Below, one piece after another: positions 57,195 through 64,000 of a stretch of DNA of 64,000 bases. Made by a program: the position numbers and the translations under genes. The notes beneath the pieces were generated by a model, which made no database searches, was not told the DNA's origin, and worked only from the letters and a program-made list of their open reading frames with translations. Numbering within the stretch: the stretch's first letter is position 1; the number at the start of each line of letters is the position of its first letter. Origin of the DNA: Burkholderiaceae bacterium (GTDB taxonomy: Bacteria; Pseudomonadota; Gammaproteobacteria; Burkholderiales; Burkholderiaceae_C); contig JAMLIQ010000007.1 in assembly GCA_023954095.1 (NCBI GenBank), forward strand, positions 24,564-88,563. Reading direction: 5' to 3'.

Positions 57195-58388
57195 TTACAG
57201 CATTTCCAGCGCCACGGCGGTGGCTTCGCCACCGCCAATACACAGCGTGGCCAGGCCTTTCTTGAGGCCGCGCGCCTGCAGTGCATACATCAGGGTGACC
57301 ATGATGCGGGCACCGCTGGCCCCGATGGGGTGGCCCAGCGCGCAGGCGCCGCCGTTGACGTTGACCTTGTCGTGCGGCAGGTCCAGCTCTTTCATCAGCG
57401 CCATGGGTACCACGGCAAAGGCTTCGTTGATTTCCCACAGGTCGACATCCCCCGCAGCCCATCCGGCCTTGGCCAGCGCCTTTTGCGTGGCGCCCAGCGG
57501 GGCCGTGGCAAACCATTCGGGCTCCTGTGCGTGCGTGGCATGGCTGACGATACGCGCCAGCGGCTTGCAGCCGAGCTTGTCGGCGGTGGACTGGCGCATC
57601 ATCACCAGCGCAGCAGCGCCGTCGTTGATGGACGAACTGGACGCGGCCGTGATGGTGCCGTCCTTTTTGAAGGCGGGCTTGAGGCTCGGAATCTTGTCCA
57701 GCTTGACCTTGCCCGGACCTTCGTCGACCGACACCAGCACATCGCCCGCACGGGTCTTGACGGTGACGGGGGTGATTTCGGCAGCAAAGGCGCCCGAGGC
57801 GGTGGCGGCCTTGGCGCGTTCGACGCTGGCGGTGGCAAAGGCATCCTGCTGCTGGCGCGTAAAGCTGTATTTGGCGGCGCAGTCCTCGCCAAAGGTGCCC
57901 ATGGAACGGCCTGGCTCGTAAGCGTCTTCCAGGCCATCGAGCATCATGTGGTCAAAGATGCGGTCGTGGCCCAGGCGGTAGCCGCCGCGGCCTTTCTGCA
58001 GCAGGTAGGGGGCATTGGTCATGCTCTCCATGCCGCCGGCAACCATGACGTCGTGCGTGCCGGCCAGCAACATGTCGTGCGCGAACATGGCCGCCTTCAT
58101 GCCGGAGCCGCACATCTTGGACAGCGTGACGGCACCCGCCTCTTTGGGCAGGCCACCCTTGAAAGCGGCCTGGCGCGCTGGCGCCTGGCCCTGCCCGGCC
58201 ATCAGGCAGTTGCCAAACAGCACTTCGCCCACCTGATCGGGCGCCACGCCGGCACGCGCCACGGCGGCCGCAATGGCGGCGCCGCCCAGGTCGTGCGCTG
58301 CGAGGGACGAAAAGTCGCCCTGGAAGGAGCCCATGGGGGTGCGCGCCGCGCCGACGATGACGATGGGGTCCTGGGATGCTGTAGTCAT
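57195..58388 (-). CDS. Acetyl-CoA C-acetyltransferase (thiolase)
   Basis: A 397-residue biosynthetic/degradative thiolase that converts acetoacetyl-CoA and CoA to two acetyl-CoA or the reverse. Active-site Cys93 (LSKMCGSGMKA), His353 (CALGHPIGASG) and Cys383 (LCIGGGEATA) are all present, with NEAFAVV. AGGAGA precedes the ATG. It would finish leucine breakdown after acetoacetate activation, and could also feed polyhydroxybutyrate formation. It lies 34 bases after aceK. Confidence 0.93.
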   Translation of the reverse strand: MTTASQDPIVIVGAARTPMGSFQGDFSSLAAHDLGGAAIAAAVARAGVAPDQVGEVLFGNCLMAGQGQAPARQAAFKGGLPKEAGAVTLSKMCGSGMKAAMFAHDMLLAGTHDVMVAGGMESMTNAPYLLQKGRGGYRLGHDRIFDHMMLDGLEDAYEPGRSMGTFGEDCAAKYSFTRQQQDAFATASVERAKAATASGAFAAEITPVTVKTRAGDVLVSVDEGPGKVKLDKIPSLKPAFKKDGTITAASSSSINDGAAALVMMRQSTADKLGCKPLARIVSHATHAQEPEWFATAPLGATQKALAKAGWAAGDVDLWEINEAFAVVPMALMKELDLPHDKVNVNGGACALGHPIGASGARIMVTLMYALQARGLKKGLATLCIGGGEATAVALEML

Positions 58389-58422
58389 GGAAATCTCTCC
58401 TGGATGAAAAGTGAAAAAAGCG

Positions 58423-60234
58423 TCAGATGCCGCGGTCCTCGTGCGCGTGCGAGAAGCGGCGACTCACGTCGTAGGGGAACACGTCATACACGTGGCCCGC
58501 GAGGATGCGTTCCTTGTGCGATTGCCAGAACTCCACATCCAGCAGGTCGGCGTGGTGCCGCATGAAGGCTTCACGCACGGCGTCGTTGCCGAGCAGGAAG
58601 GGGCCAAAGGTTTCGGGAAACACATCGTGCGGGCCGACCGTGTACCAGATCTCGCCACTCATTTCTTCTTCTTCGTTGCGTGGCTGGGGCACCTTGCGGA
58701 AATTGCAGTCGGTGATGTACTCGATCTCGTCGTAGTCATAGAACACGACCTTGCCGTTGCGTGTGACACCAAAGTTCTTCCAGAGCATGTCGCCGGGAAA
58801 GATGTTGGCGGCCACCAGGTCCTTGATGGCGTTGCCGTATTCGATGACGCTGCGCTCCATCTGCTGCTGCGCACGTGGGTCCTGCATGCCGGTGTCGAAC
58901 GCTTCCTGCAGATAGATGTTGAGCGGAATCATGCGCCGCTCGATATACAGGTGCTTGATGATGACTTCCTGCTGGCCGTCACCATCGCGGTCGCTGATCT
59001 CCAGCTGGCTGGGAGCAAACTTTTCAATCTCGGCAATCAGCTCATCGTCGAAGCGCACACGCGGGAAGGCGACTTCGCTGTACTCCAGCGTATCGGCCAT
59101 GCGCCCCACACGATCGTGCTGCTTGACGAGCAGGTACTTTCCCTTGATCTGCTCACGCGTCGTCTCTTTCTGCGGCGGGTAGTAGTCCTTGATGAGCTTG
59201 AACACGAACGGAAAGCTGGGCAGGTCGAACACCAGCATGACCATGCCCTTGATGCCGGGGGCGATACGAAACTTGTCGCTGGAATGCTTGAGGTGGTAGA
59301 GAAAATCCCGATAGAACAGCGTCTTGCCCTGCTTGGCCAGACCCAGCGCGTTGTACAGCTCGGTGCGGGGCTTGCGGGGCATCAGGCTGCGCAGGAACTG
59401 CACATAGGCGCTGGGGATTTCCATGTCCACCATGAAATAGGCGCGTGCAAAACTGAACAGCATCTGCAGGTCGTCTTCGCCAAACAGCGCCGCATCGATG
59501 TAGAGCTGACCTGCATCGTTGTGCAGAATGGGAAACGCAAACGGCACCTCGTGAAAACCATTGATGATCTTGCCCACCACATAGGCGCCCTTGTTGCGGA
59601 TGAACAGGCTGGAGAGCACCTGGATCTGGAAATTGGCGCGCAGGCGCGCCTTGTCCAGCCGCCCCTGTATGGCGGCCAGCACATGGCGGACATCGCGATG
59701 CAGATCCTCGAACTCGCGCTGCAACTGAAAGTGGTCCACCACGGTCAGCATGGTTTCGAACAGGTTTTCCCGTGAGGGGTAGTAGGAGCGGTAGGTCGGG
59801 CGTGCCTCGGGCTCCTCGTTCTCGATGTATTCGGTGCTGACCGCCGGGCGCACAAAGATGAAATCGTTATGGAAATGCGTGCGGTGCAGGATGCGGCAGG
59901 TGACCGAGTTGAAAAACGTCTCGGCCAGTTCAGGCTGGTGGTGGTTCACCAGCAAGCCGATGTAATGGAGTTTGACCTGGTGCCATACATCCATGGGCAG
60001 GCTGTCGGCCTTGAATTCCTTCTCCAGCCGCATCGTGCATTCCTTGACACGCAGATCATAGAATTCGATGCGCTCGCGCTGGGCGCGCTGCTGGCCATGC
60101 CAGTCGGCCGTTTCGAAGCGGTGCTTGGAACGGGCCGATTCGGTACGAAACAGGCGGTAATGCCGGTTGAAACCGTCCATCATCGCTTTCGCGATGCCAT
60201 AGGCTTGGGGTGAATCGAGGCGCTGCGGAAACAT
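58423..60234 (-). CDS. aceK: Isocitrate dehydrogenase kinase/phosphatase AceK
   Basis: A 603-residue bifunctional enzyme that phosphorylates isocitrate dehydrogenase to direct carbon into the glyoxylate bypass during growth on acetate-yielding substrates. It has the regulatory half (about 1-310) and the kinase-like half with the nucleotide-binding [17 protein letters not shown] and the catalytic/metal segment [33 protein letters not shown] 60234 begins the family N-terminus. It lies 37 bases after the carbonic anhydrase gene. Its place beside liu and thiolase genes fits a shared role in acetyl-CoA use. Confidence 0.94.
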   Translation of the reverse strand: MFPQRLDSPQAYGIAKAMMDGFNRHYRLFRTESARSKHRFETADWHGQQRAQRERIEFYDLRVKECTMRLEKEFKADSLPMDVWHQVKLHYIGLLVNHHQPELAETFFNSVTCRILHRTHFHNDFIFVRPAVSTEYIENEEPEARPTYRSYYPSRENLFETMLTVVDHFQLQREFEDLHRDVRHVLAAIQGRLDKARLRANFQIQVLSSLFIRNKGAYVVGKIINGFHEVPFAFPILHNDAGQLYIDAALFGEDDLQMLFSFARAYFMVDMEIPSAYVQFLRSLMPRKPRTELYNALGLAKQGKTLFYRDFLYHLKHSSDKFRIAPGIKGMVMLVFDLPSFPFVFKLIKDYYPPQKETTREQIKGKYLLVKQHDRVGRMADTLEYSEVAFPRVRFDDELIAEIEKFAPSQLEISDRDGDGQQEVIIKHLYIERRMIPLNIYLQEAFDTGMQDPRAQQQMERSVIEYGNAIKDLVAANIFPGDMLWKNFGVTRNGKVVFYDYDEIEYITDCNFRKVPQPRNEEEEMSGEIWYTVGPHDVFPETFGPFLLGNDAVREAFMRHHADLLDVEFWQSHKERILAGHVYDVFPYDVSRRFSHAHEDRGI

Positions 60235-60271
60235 GGGCTGGGCGTCCTGTGGAGCAAAGGCCCCCCTGACT

Positions 60272-60931
60272 TTAGCGCCGCGCAGCGCGTACGCCGTCGA
60301 TCGCCGCCTTGTACAGCGAGTCAATCCCCTGGTTACCCGCCAGCGTGATGTGCATGTTGTTGATGAGCCCGTCCTTGAGTCCATAGCACCAGCCATGCAG
60401 ATGCACCTTCTGGCCCCGCGCCCAGGCATCCTGCATCACCGTGGTTTGGGCCACGTTGATGACCTGCTCGATGACGTTCAGTTCACACAGAACGTCGTGG
60501 CGCGACTCGGGCTCCATCGCCGCGATCAGCTCTCGGTGGCGGTCACGCACATCCTTGACGTGGCGGATCCAGTTGTCCGCCAGCCCGACCCGCAGATCCT
60601 GCAGTGCGGCCAGCACGCCGCCACAGCCATAGTGCCCCACCACCATCAGGTCTTGCACGTGCAGTTGGTCGACTGCGTACTGGATGGTGGAGAGACAGTT
60701 CAGATCGGTCGGCACTACCACGTTGGCGATATTGCGGTGCACGAAAACCTCGCCAGGCTCCAGCCCCGTGATCTGGTTGGCCGGCACACGGCTGTCCGAA
60801 CAACCCACCCACATGTAGCGGGGCTTTTGCTGCGCCATGAGTTGGGTGAAGAAACCCGGCCGGTCTCGCTGCATCTGGGCAGCCCATTCCCGGTTATGGA
60901 CAAACAGGTCTTCAATCGAGTCGGTGGTCAC
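60272..60931 (-). CDS. can: Beta-class carbonic anhydrase
   Basis: A 219-residue zinc enzyme interconverting CO2 and bicarbonate. Zinc ligands Cys44 (VGCSDSRVP), His100 and Cys103 (GHYGCGG), and the Asp46/Arg48 dyad are all present. It follows liuA by 39 bases in the same direction. Bicarbonate is a substrate of methylcrotonyl-CoA carboxylase, so supplying it is a plausible reason for the linkage (inference). Confidence 0.95.
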   Translation of the reverse strand: MTTDSIEDLFVHNREWAAQMQRDRPGFFTQLMAQQKPRYMWVGCSDSRVPANQITGLEPGEVFVHRNIANVVVPTDLNCLSTIQYAVDQLHVQDLMVVGHYGCGGVLAALQDLRVGLADNWIRHVKDVRDRHRELIAAMEPESRHDVLCELNVIEQVINVAQTTVMQDAWARGQKVHLHGWCYGLKDGLINNMHITLAGNQGIDSLYKAAIDGVRAARR

Positions 60932-60970
60932 GGTGTTGTCCTCGAAGGGTTGTCATGCGCAGCCATTGGC

Positions 60971-62161
60971 TCAGCAGGTCTCGGCAAACAGTTCGCGGCC
61001 AATCAGCATGCGGCGGATTTCGCTGGTACCGGCACCGATCTCATACAGCTTGGCATCGCGCCACAGGCGACCCAGGGGGTACTCGTTGATGTACCCGTTG
61101 CCCCCAAAGATCTGGATGCCTTCGCCCGCCATCCACGTGGCTTTTTCTGCGCACCACAGGATAACGCTGGCGCAATCCTTGCGGACCTGGCGCACGTGTT
61201 CGGTGCCGAGCATGTCGAGATTCTTCGCGACCGTGTAGGCAAACGAGCGCCCGGCCTGCAGAACCGTGTACATGTCGGCAACCTTGCCCTGGATCAGCTG
61301 GAATTCACCAATGCTCTGGCCAAACTGCTTGCGGTCATGGGTGTAGGGGATCACATTGTCCATCACCGATTGCATGATGCCCAGCGGGCCGCCCGTCAGC
61401 ACGGCCCGCTCATAGTCCAGACCGCTCATCAGCACCTTGGCGCCCATGTTCAGGCCACCCAGAATGTTCTGCGCAGGCACTTCGACATCCTGGAACACAA
61501 GCTCGCCCGTATGGCTGCCACGCATACCAAGCTTGTCGAGCTTTTGCGCGATCGAGAAACCCTTCATCCCCTTTTCGATCAGGAAGGCCGTGACGCCACG
61601 CGCACCCATTTCTGGTTCGGTCTTGGCATATACCACGAGCGTGTCCGCGTCGGGGCCGTTGGTGATCCACATCTTGCTGCCGTTGAGAAGGTAGTAGCCC
61701 CCCTTGTCCTCGGCCTTGAGTTTCATGCTGATGACGTCGGAACCGGCGCCTGGCTCACTCATGGCCAGTGCCCCCACATGCTCGCCACTGATCAGCCGCG
61801 GCAGGTACTTCTGTTTTTGCTCTGCAGTGCCATTGCGGTTGATCTGGTTGACGCACAGATTGCTGTGAGCGCCATAACTCAGACCCACCGAAGCAGAGGC
61901 ACGCGAAATTTCTTCCATGGCCACCATGTGGGCCAGGTAGCCCATGCCGGCTCCACCGTGCTCCTCCGGCACCGTGATGCCCAGCACTCCAAGCTCGCCC
62001 ATCTTGCGCCACAGATCCATGGGAAACTGGTCGGAGTGGTCTATTTCTGTGGCGCGCGGTGCAATCTCAGCTTGCGCAAAGTCACGCACGGCATCGCGCA
62101 AGGCGTCAATGTCGTCACCCAGTTGAAAATTCAGGCCAGGGAGGTTGCCGGGAATGCTCAT
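60971..62161 (-). CDS. liuA: Isovaleryl-CoA dehydrogenase
   Basis: A 396-residue FAD enzyme that oxidises isovaleryl-CoA to 3-methylcrotonyl-CoA in leucine degradation. It has [37 protein letters not shown] and the isovaleryl-CoA dehydrogenase-type catalytic Glu in [16 protein letters not shown], with only a GAGTSEIRR motif at the C-terminal position. AGGAGA eight bases before ATG 62161 fixes the start. It lies 32 bases after the thioesterase gene in the liuR-led unit. Confidence 0.95.
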   Translation of the reverse strand: MSIPGNLPGLNFQLGDDIDALRDAVRDFAQAEIAPRATEIDHSDQFPMDLWRKMGELGVLGITVPEEHGGAGMGYLAHMVAMEEISRASASVGLSYGAHSNLCVNQINRNGTAEQKQKYLPRLISGEHVGALAMSEPGAGSDVISMKLKAEDKGGYYLLNGSKMWITNGPDADTLVVYAKTEPEMGARGVTAFLIEKGMKGFSIAQKLDKLGMRGSHTGELVFQDVEVPAQNILGGLNMGAKVLMSGLDYERAVLTGGPLGIMQSVMDNVIPYTHDRKQFGQSIGEFQLIQGKVADMYTVLQAGRSFAYTVAKNLDMLGTEHVRQVRKDCASVILWCAEKATWMAGEGIQIFGGNGYINEYPLGRLWRDAKLYEIGAGTSEIRRMLIGRELFAETC

Positions 62162-62193
62162 CGTGTTCTCCTGTGTTGAGGCAAGTTGGTGTT

Positions 62194-62655
62194 TCAGCCC
62201 TGGATATCCGGGCGATCGGTCACGGCCATCAGGGTACAACCCATGGTGGCGACGAGTATTTCATTCCCACCCTGCTGCGCGTACGCGCGGCCTTCGCACA
62301 CCGAAATGGTGCGGCCGGGCTTGAGCACCCGGCCTTCCATGCGGAATCGCTCGCCCCGTGCGGGTGCTAGCAGGTTGATCTTGAATTCGATGGTCAGCAC
62401 TGCGGCCTCTGCGGGCATCAAGGTAAAGGCGGCATACCCGCAGGCAGAGTCCAATGCGGTGGAAACAACTCCGGCATGCAGAAATCCATGCTGCTGGGTG
62501 AGCCCCTGCGCCCAGTCGAGGTGGATGTCAACCGCGCCTGCCGCCAGCAGGCCGAGGCGGGCATCCAGCGTCTTCATGATTCCCTGGCGTGCAAAACTCT
62601 GCTGCACCCGCTCTGCATAGGACGGATCCCGGGGTTCGAACCGAGAAGTCATCAT
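62194..62655 (-). CDS. PaaI-family hotdog thioesterase
   Basis: A 153-residue hotdog-fold acyl-CoA thioesterase. It has [23 protein letters not shown], in which the helix after HAGV carries the catalytic Asp, and the strand [23 protein letters not shown] five bases before ATG 62655 supports this start. It lies between liuR and liuA, next to a LiuR-type operator. It may release CoA from blocked intermediates of leucine breakdown (inference). Confidence 0.9.
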   Translation of the reverse strand: MMTSRFEPRDPSYAERVQQSFARQGIMKTLDARLGLLAAGAVDIHLDWAQGLTQQHGFLHAGVVSTALDSACGYAAFTLMPAEAAVLTIEFKINLLAPARGERFRMEGRVLKPGRTISVCEGRAYAQQGGNEILVATMGCTLMAVTDRPDIQG

Positions 62656-62665
62656 GCGCACTCCA

Positions 62666-62691
62666 AATTGACGTTTACGTAAACGTCAATT
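62666..62691. promoter_or_regulatory. LiuR-type palindromic operator overlapping the liuR stop
   Basis: A perfect 26-base palindrome with arm AATTGACGTTTAC and its complement. It includes the liuR stop codon (62686-62688) and lies just upstream of the thioesterase ribosome-binding site. TTGACGTTNACG-type palindromes are known for LiuR regulators of the MerR family. It could drive or control the thioesterase-liuA part separately from liuR. Confidence 0.8.
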
Positions 62692-63087
62692 ATGCGGCAT
62701 TTTCTCTGCTTTGGCCAACAAGGCGCGTGCTTCCTTTTCATGCTCTTTGACTTCGTCCAGATTCGCCTGAAGATCGGCCATCTGTTCCTCAAGCTGCTTG
62801 CGGTGCTGGGCCAATACAGTCAGAAACTTCTGCAACTGGACGCCGGTGTCTCGCGGGCTGTCGTACAGGTCGATGATGTCCTTGGCTTCCGTGAGGGAAA
62901 GCCCGAGACGCTTGGCACGCAACGTCAGCTTGAGGCGGGTGCGGTCCCGCGTGCTGTAGGTGCGCGTGCGTCCACCCGGCCCCGTGCGCTCGGGCTGAAG
63001 CAACCCCATGTCCTCATAGAAACGCATGGCCCGCGTTGTGAGATCGAATTCCTTGGCAAGGTCGCGGATGCTGAAAGTGGTGGCCAT
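62686..63087 (-). CDS. liuR: LiuR, MerR-family regulator of branched-chain acyl-CoA catabolism
   Basis: A 133-residue MerR regulator. The DNA-binding wing-helix is FSIRDLAKEFDLTTRAMRFYEDMGLLQPER with the RTRTYS wing, followed by a long dimerisation coiled coil (about 85-130). LiuR-type proteins repress or activate isovalerate and leucine genes in response to acyl-CoA. The frame is open to 63177, but ATG 63087 begins the family N-terminus. Two matching palindromes flank it (63163-63177 and 62666-62691), and liuA is in the same run. Confidence 0.92.
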   Translation of the reverse strand: MATTFSIRDLAKEFDLTTRAMRFYEDMGLLQPERTGPGGRTRTYSTRDRTRLKLTLRAKRLGLSLTEAKDIIDLYDSPRDTGVQLQKFLTVLAQHRKQLEEQMADLQANLDEVKEHEKEARALLAKAEKMPHN

Positions 63088-63162
63088 GCTGGCGTTCTGT
63101 CGGTGCGGCAACGGATGGCCGGTGTCTTGAAACCACCGGAGCCTCTTCAGCACACTGTGTTG

Positions 63163-63177
63163 TTGACGTTGCGTCAA
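63163..63177. promoter_or_regulatory. Candidate LiuR operator upstream of liuR
   Basis: TTGACG-TTG-CGTCAA, a perfect inverted repeat about 75 bases before the liuR ATG, sharing its TTGACGTT half with the operator at 62666-62691. It suggests autoregulation of the liuR-led unit. Confidence 0.65.
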
Positions 63178-63218
63178 TGCTAACGCAAGTCGTCGATGCC
63201 GATCTTCTGACCGTTCTG

Positions 63219-63971
63219 TCAGGACGAGGGTTTCAAACTCGCCAGATCACGCTCATCTAACCATCGCCATTGGCCTGGCGCCAGGTCGGAAGGCAACCGC
63301 AAGCCTCCGATCATGGAACGATGCAGGCTCTCAACGCGATTGCCGACCGCCGCAACCATGCGTTTGACCTGATGGTATTTTCCTTCGGTAAGCGTCAGGT
63401 GCAGCAGCGTCGCTTCCGCTAGATGACAGGCTGCCGCCCGCACCGGTACCGGGTCATCATCGAGAACAACGCCCGCCAACAAGCGCTCAACCTGCTCGGC
63501 GGATGCCTCATGTTTCAGGCGCACTTCGTAGAGTTTTGGCACATGCTTTTTTGGCGAGCTCATACGGTGAATGAACTGCCCGTCATCACTGAGCAAAATC
63601 AAACCGGTAGTGTCCTGATCGAGGCGCCCGATGGCCTGGACCCCTTGTACTGCCGATTTGGTCGGCCTTTGCCGCAGAGGCGACGGCAGAAGGGTATAGA
63701 TACTGGGATAAGTCGATGGCTTTTGAGAGCACTCTGTGCCGGCTGGCTTGTGCAGCATCAGATATGCTTTCTCTTGGTATGGCCACCACTCGCCTTGGAC
63801 ACGCAGCTGCAATCCTTCCGTATCGAATGCCGTGGTGGAATCGCGACACTGGGCAGGAGAGTCACCTAGATGGCGTTGCAGCACATCCACCCATCCCTGC
63901 TGTACCAACCCGGCACAAACACGGCGGGTACCAAAACCCTGCGAATAGAGAATGTCCTGCAACTGCATCAT
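63219..63971 (-). CDS. RsuA/RluB-family rRNA pseudouridine synthase
   Basis: A 250-residue RNA-modifying enzyme. A short S4-like RNA-binding segment (about 1-60) is followed by the catalytic domain with LMLHKPAGTECS, GRLDQDTTGLILLSDDG (catalytic Asp118), KLYEVRLKHEA and LTEGKYHQVKRM. It converts a specific uridine in ribosomal RNA, most likely 16S U516 given the RsuA-like size and N-terminus, though RluB/E/F cannot be excluded. It is convergent to nothing within the window and starts near its right edge; sequence up to 64000 shows no further gene. Confidence 0.9.
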   Translation of the reverse strand: MMQLQDILYSQGFGTRRVCAGLVQQGWVDVLQRHLGDSPAQCRDSTTAFDTEGLQLRVQGEWWPYQEKAYLMLHKPAGTECSQKPSTYPSIYTLLPSPLRQRPTKSAVQGVQAIGRLDQDTTGLILLSDDGQFIHRMSSPKKHVPKLYEVRLKHEASAEQVERLLAGVVLDDDPVPVRAAACHLAEATLLHLTLTEGKYHQVKRMVAAVGNRVESLHRSMIGGLRLPSDLAPGQWRWLDERDLASLKPSS

Positions 63972-64000
63972 CTTATGGTTACCAGCAAGGATTTGCTTTG

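Overview
The window is a GC-rich stretch of a betaproteobacterial chromosome. Gene content and order (mlaFEDACB cluster, speDE, a double-length UvrA, a leucine-catabolism cluster with aceK and carbonic anhydrase) and a family of small palindromic repeats ending in GGCCAAAAA-like sequence point to Burkholderiales, most likely Comamonadaceae (Acidovorax-like). That placement is inference from content, not from a marker gene. No rRNA, tRNA, CRISPR array, prophage or transposase gene was seen.

Layout. 1-4.7 kb (minus): end of the mla phospholipid-transport operon mlaF-E-D-A-C-B followed by an ABC exporter ATPase cut by the window edge. 4.8-6.4 kb (plus): speD-speE, spermidine synthesis. 6.5-17.7 kb: a signalling and transport island. 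It holds a cyclic-nucleotide-type/CBS/nucleotidyltransferase protein (DUF294) convergent to an operon of small membrane protein, SLC5-symporter/histidine kinase (CrbS/CbrA type), receiver-only response regulator and a membrane PAS/pseudokinase/DEDDh-exonuclease fusion; upstream lies a DUF4212 + SLC5 symporter pair. 18-24 kb: a 1949-residue tandem UvrA. 24-28.3 kb: two tandem orphan branched-chain-type binding proteins and an MHS-type MFS permease. 28.7-34.8 kb: DUF485-ActP, then on the other strand a tightly coupled five-gene operon ybaK - DUF1289 - DsbA-like isomerase - second DUF294 protein - second DEDDh exonuclease. 35-36.7 kb: a 7TMR-DISM diguanylate cyclase. 36.8-45 kb: leucine/isovalerate degradation genes liuB-DinB-liuC-DUF4126-liuD-ghrA remnant-liuE, with a divergent AraC regulator. 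45-48.4 kb: a TRAP transporter preceded by a strong terminator-like hairpin. 48.7-54.3 kb: a GGDEF-EAL protein and small accessory genes. 54.3-63.1 kb (minus): liuR-thioesterase-liuA-can-aceK-thiolase-SDR-acyl-CoA dehydrogenase-hydrolase. 63.2-64 kb: a pseudouridine synthase.

How it fits together. Much of the window concerns uptake, sensing and oxidation of short carboxylic and acyl-CoA compounds: ActP and VC_2705-type symporters, a symporter-fused sensor kinase, leucine to acetyl-CoA and acetoacetate (liu genes, thiolase), bicarbonate supply (can) for the biotin carboxylase, and control of the glyoxylate bypass by AceK. LiuR-type palindromes sit upstream of liuR and between liuR and the thioesterase.

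Most interesting. (1) The DUF294 nucleotidyltransferase plus DEDDh exonuclease pair occurs twice, each time beside an SLC5 symporter with a small two-helix partner; in one copy the exonuclease is fused to a membrane sensor whose kinase part has lost its phospho-acceptor His and ATP-binding motifs. (2) A family of palindromic repeats of about 50-60 bp, with at least ten copies, four of them read through in frame inside protein genes, including the linker joining the two UvrA halves.
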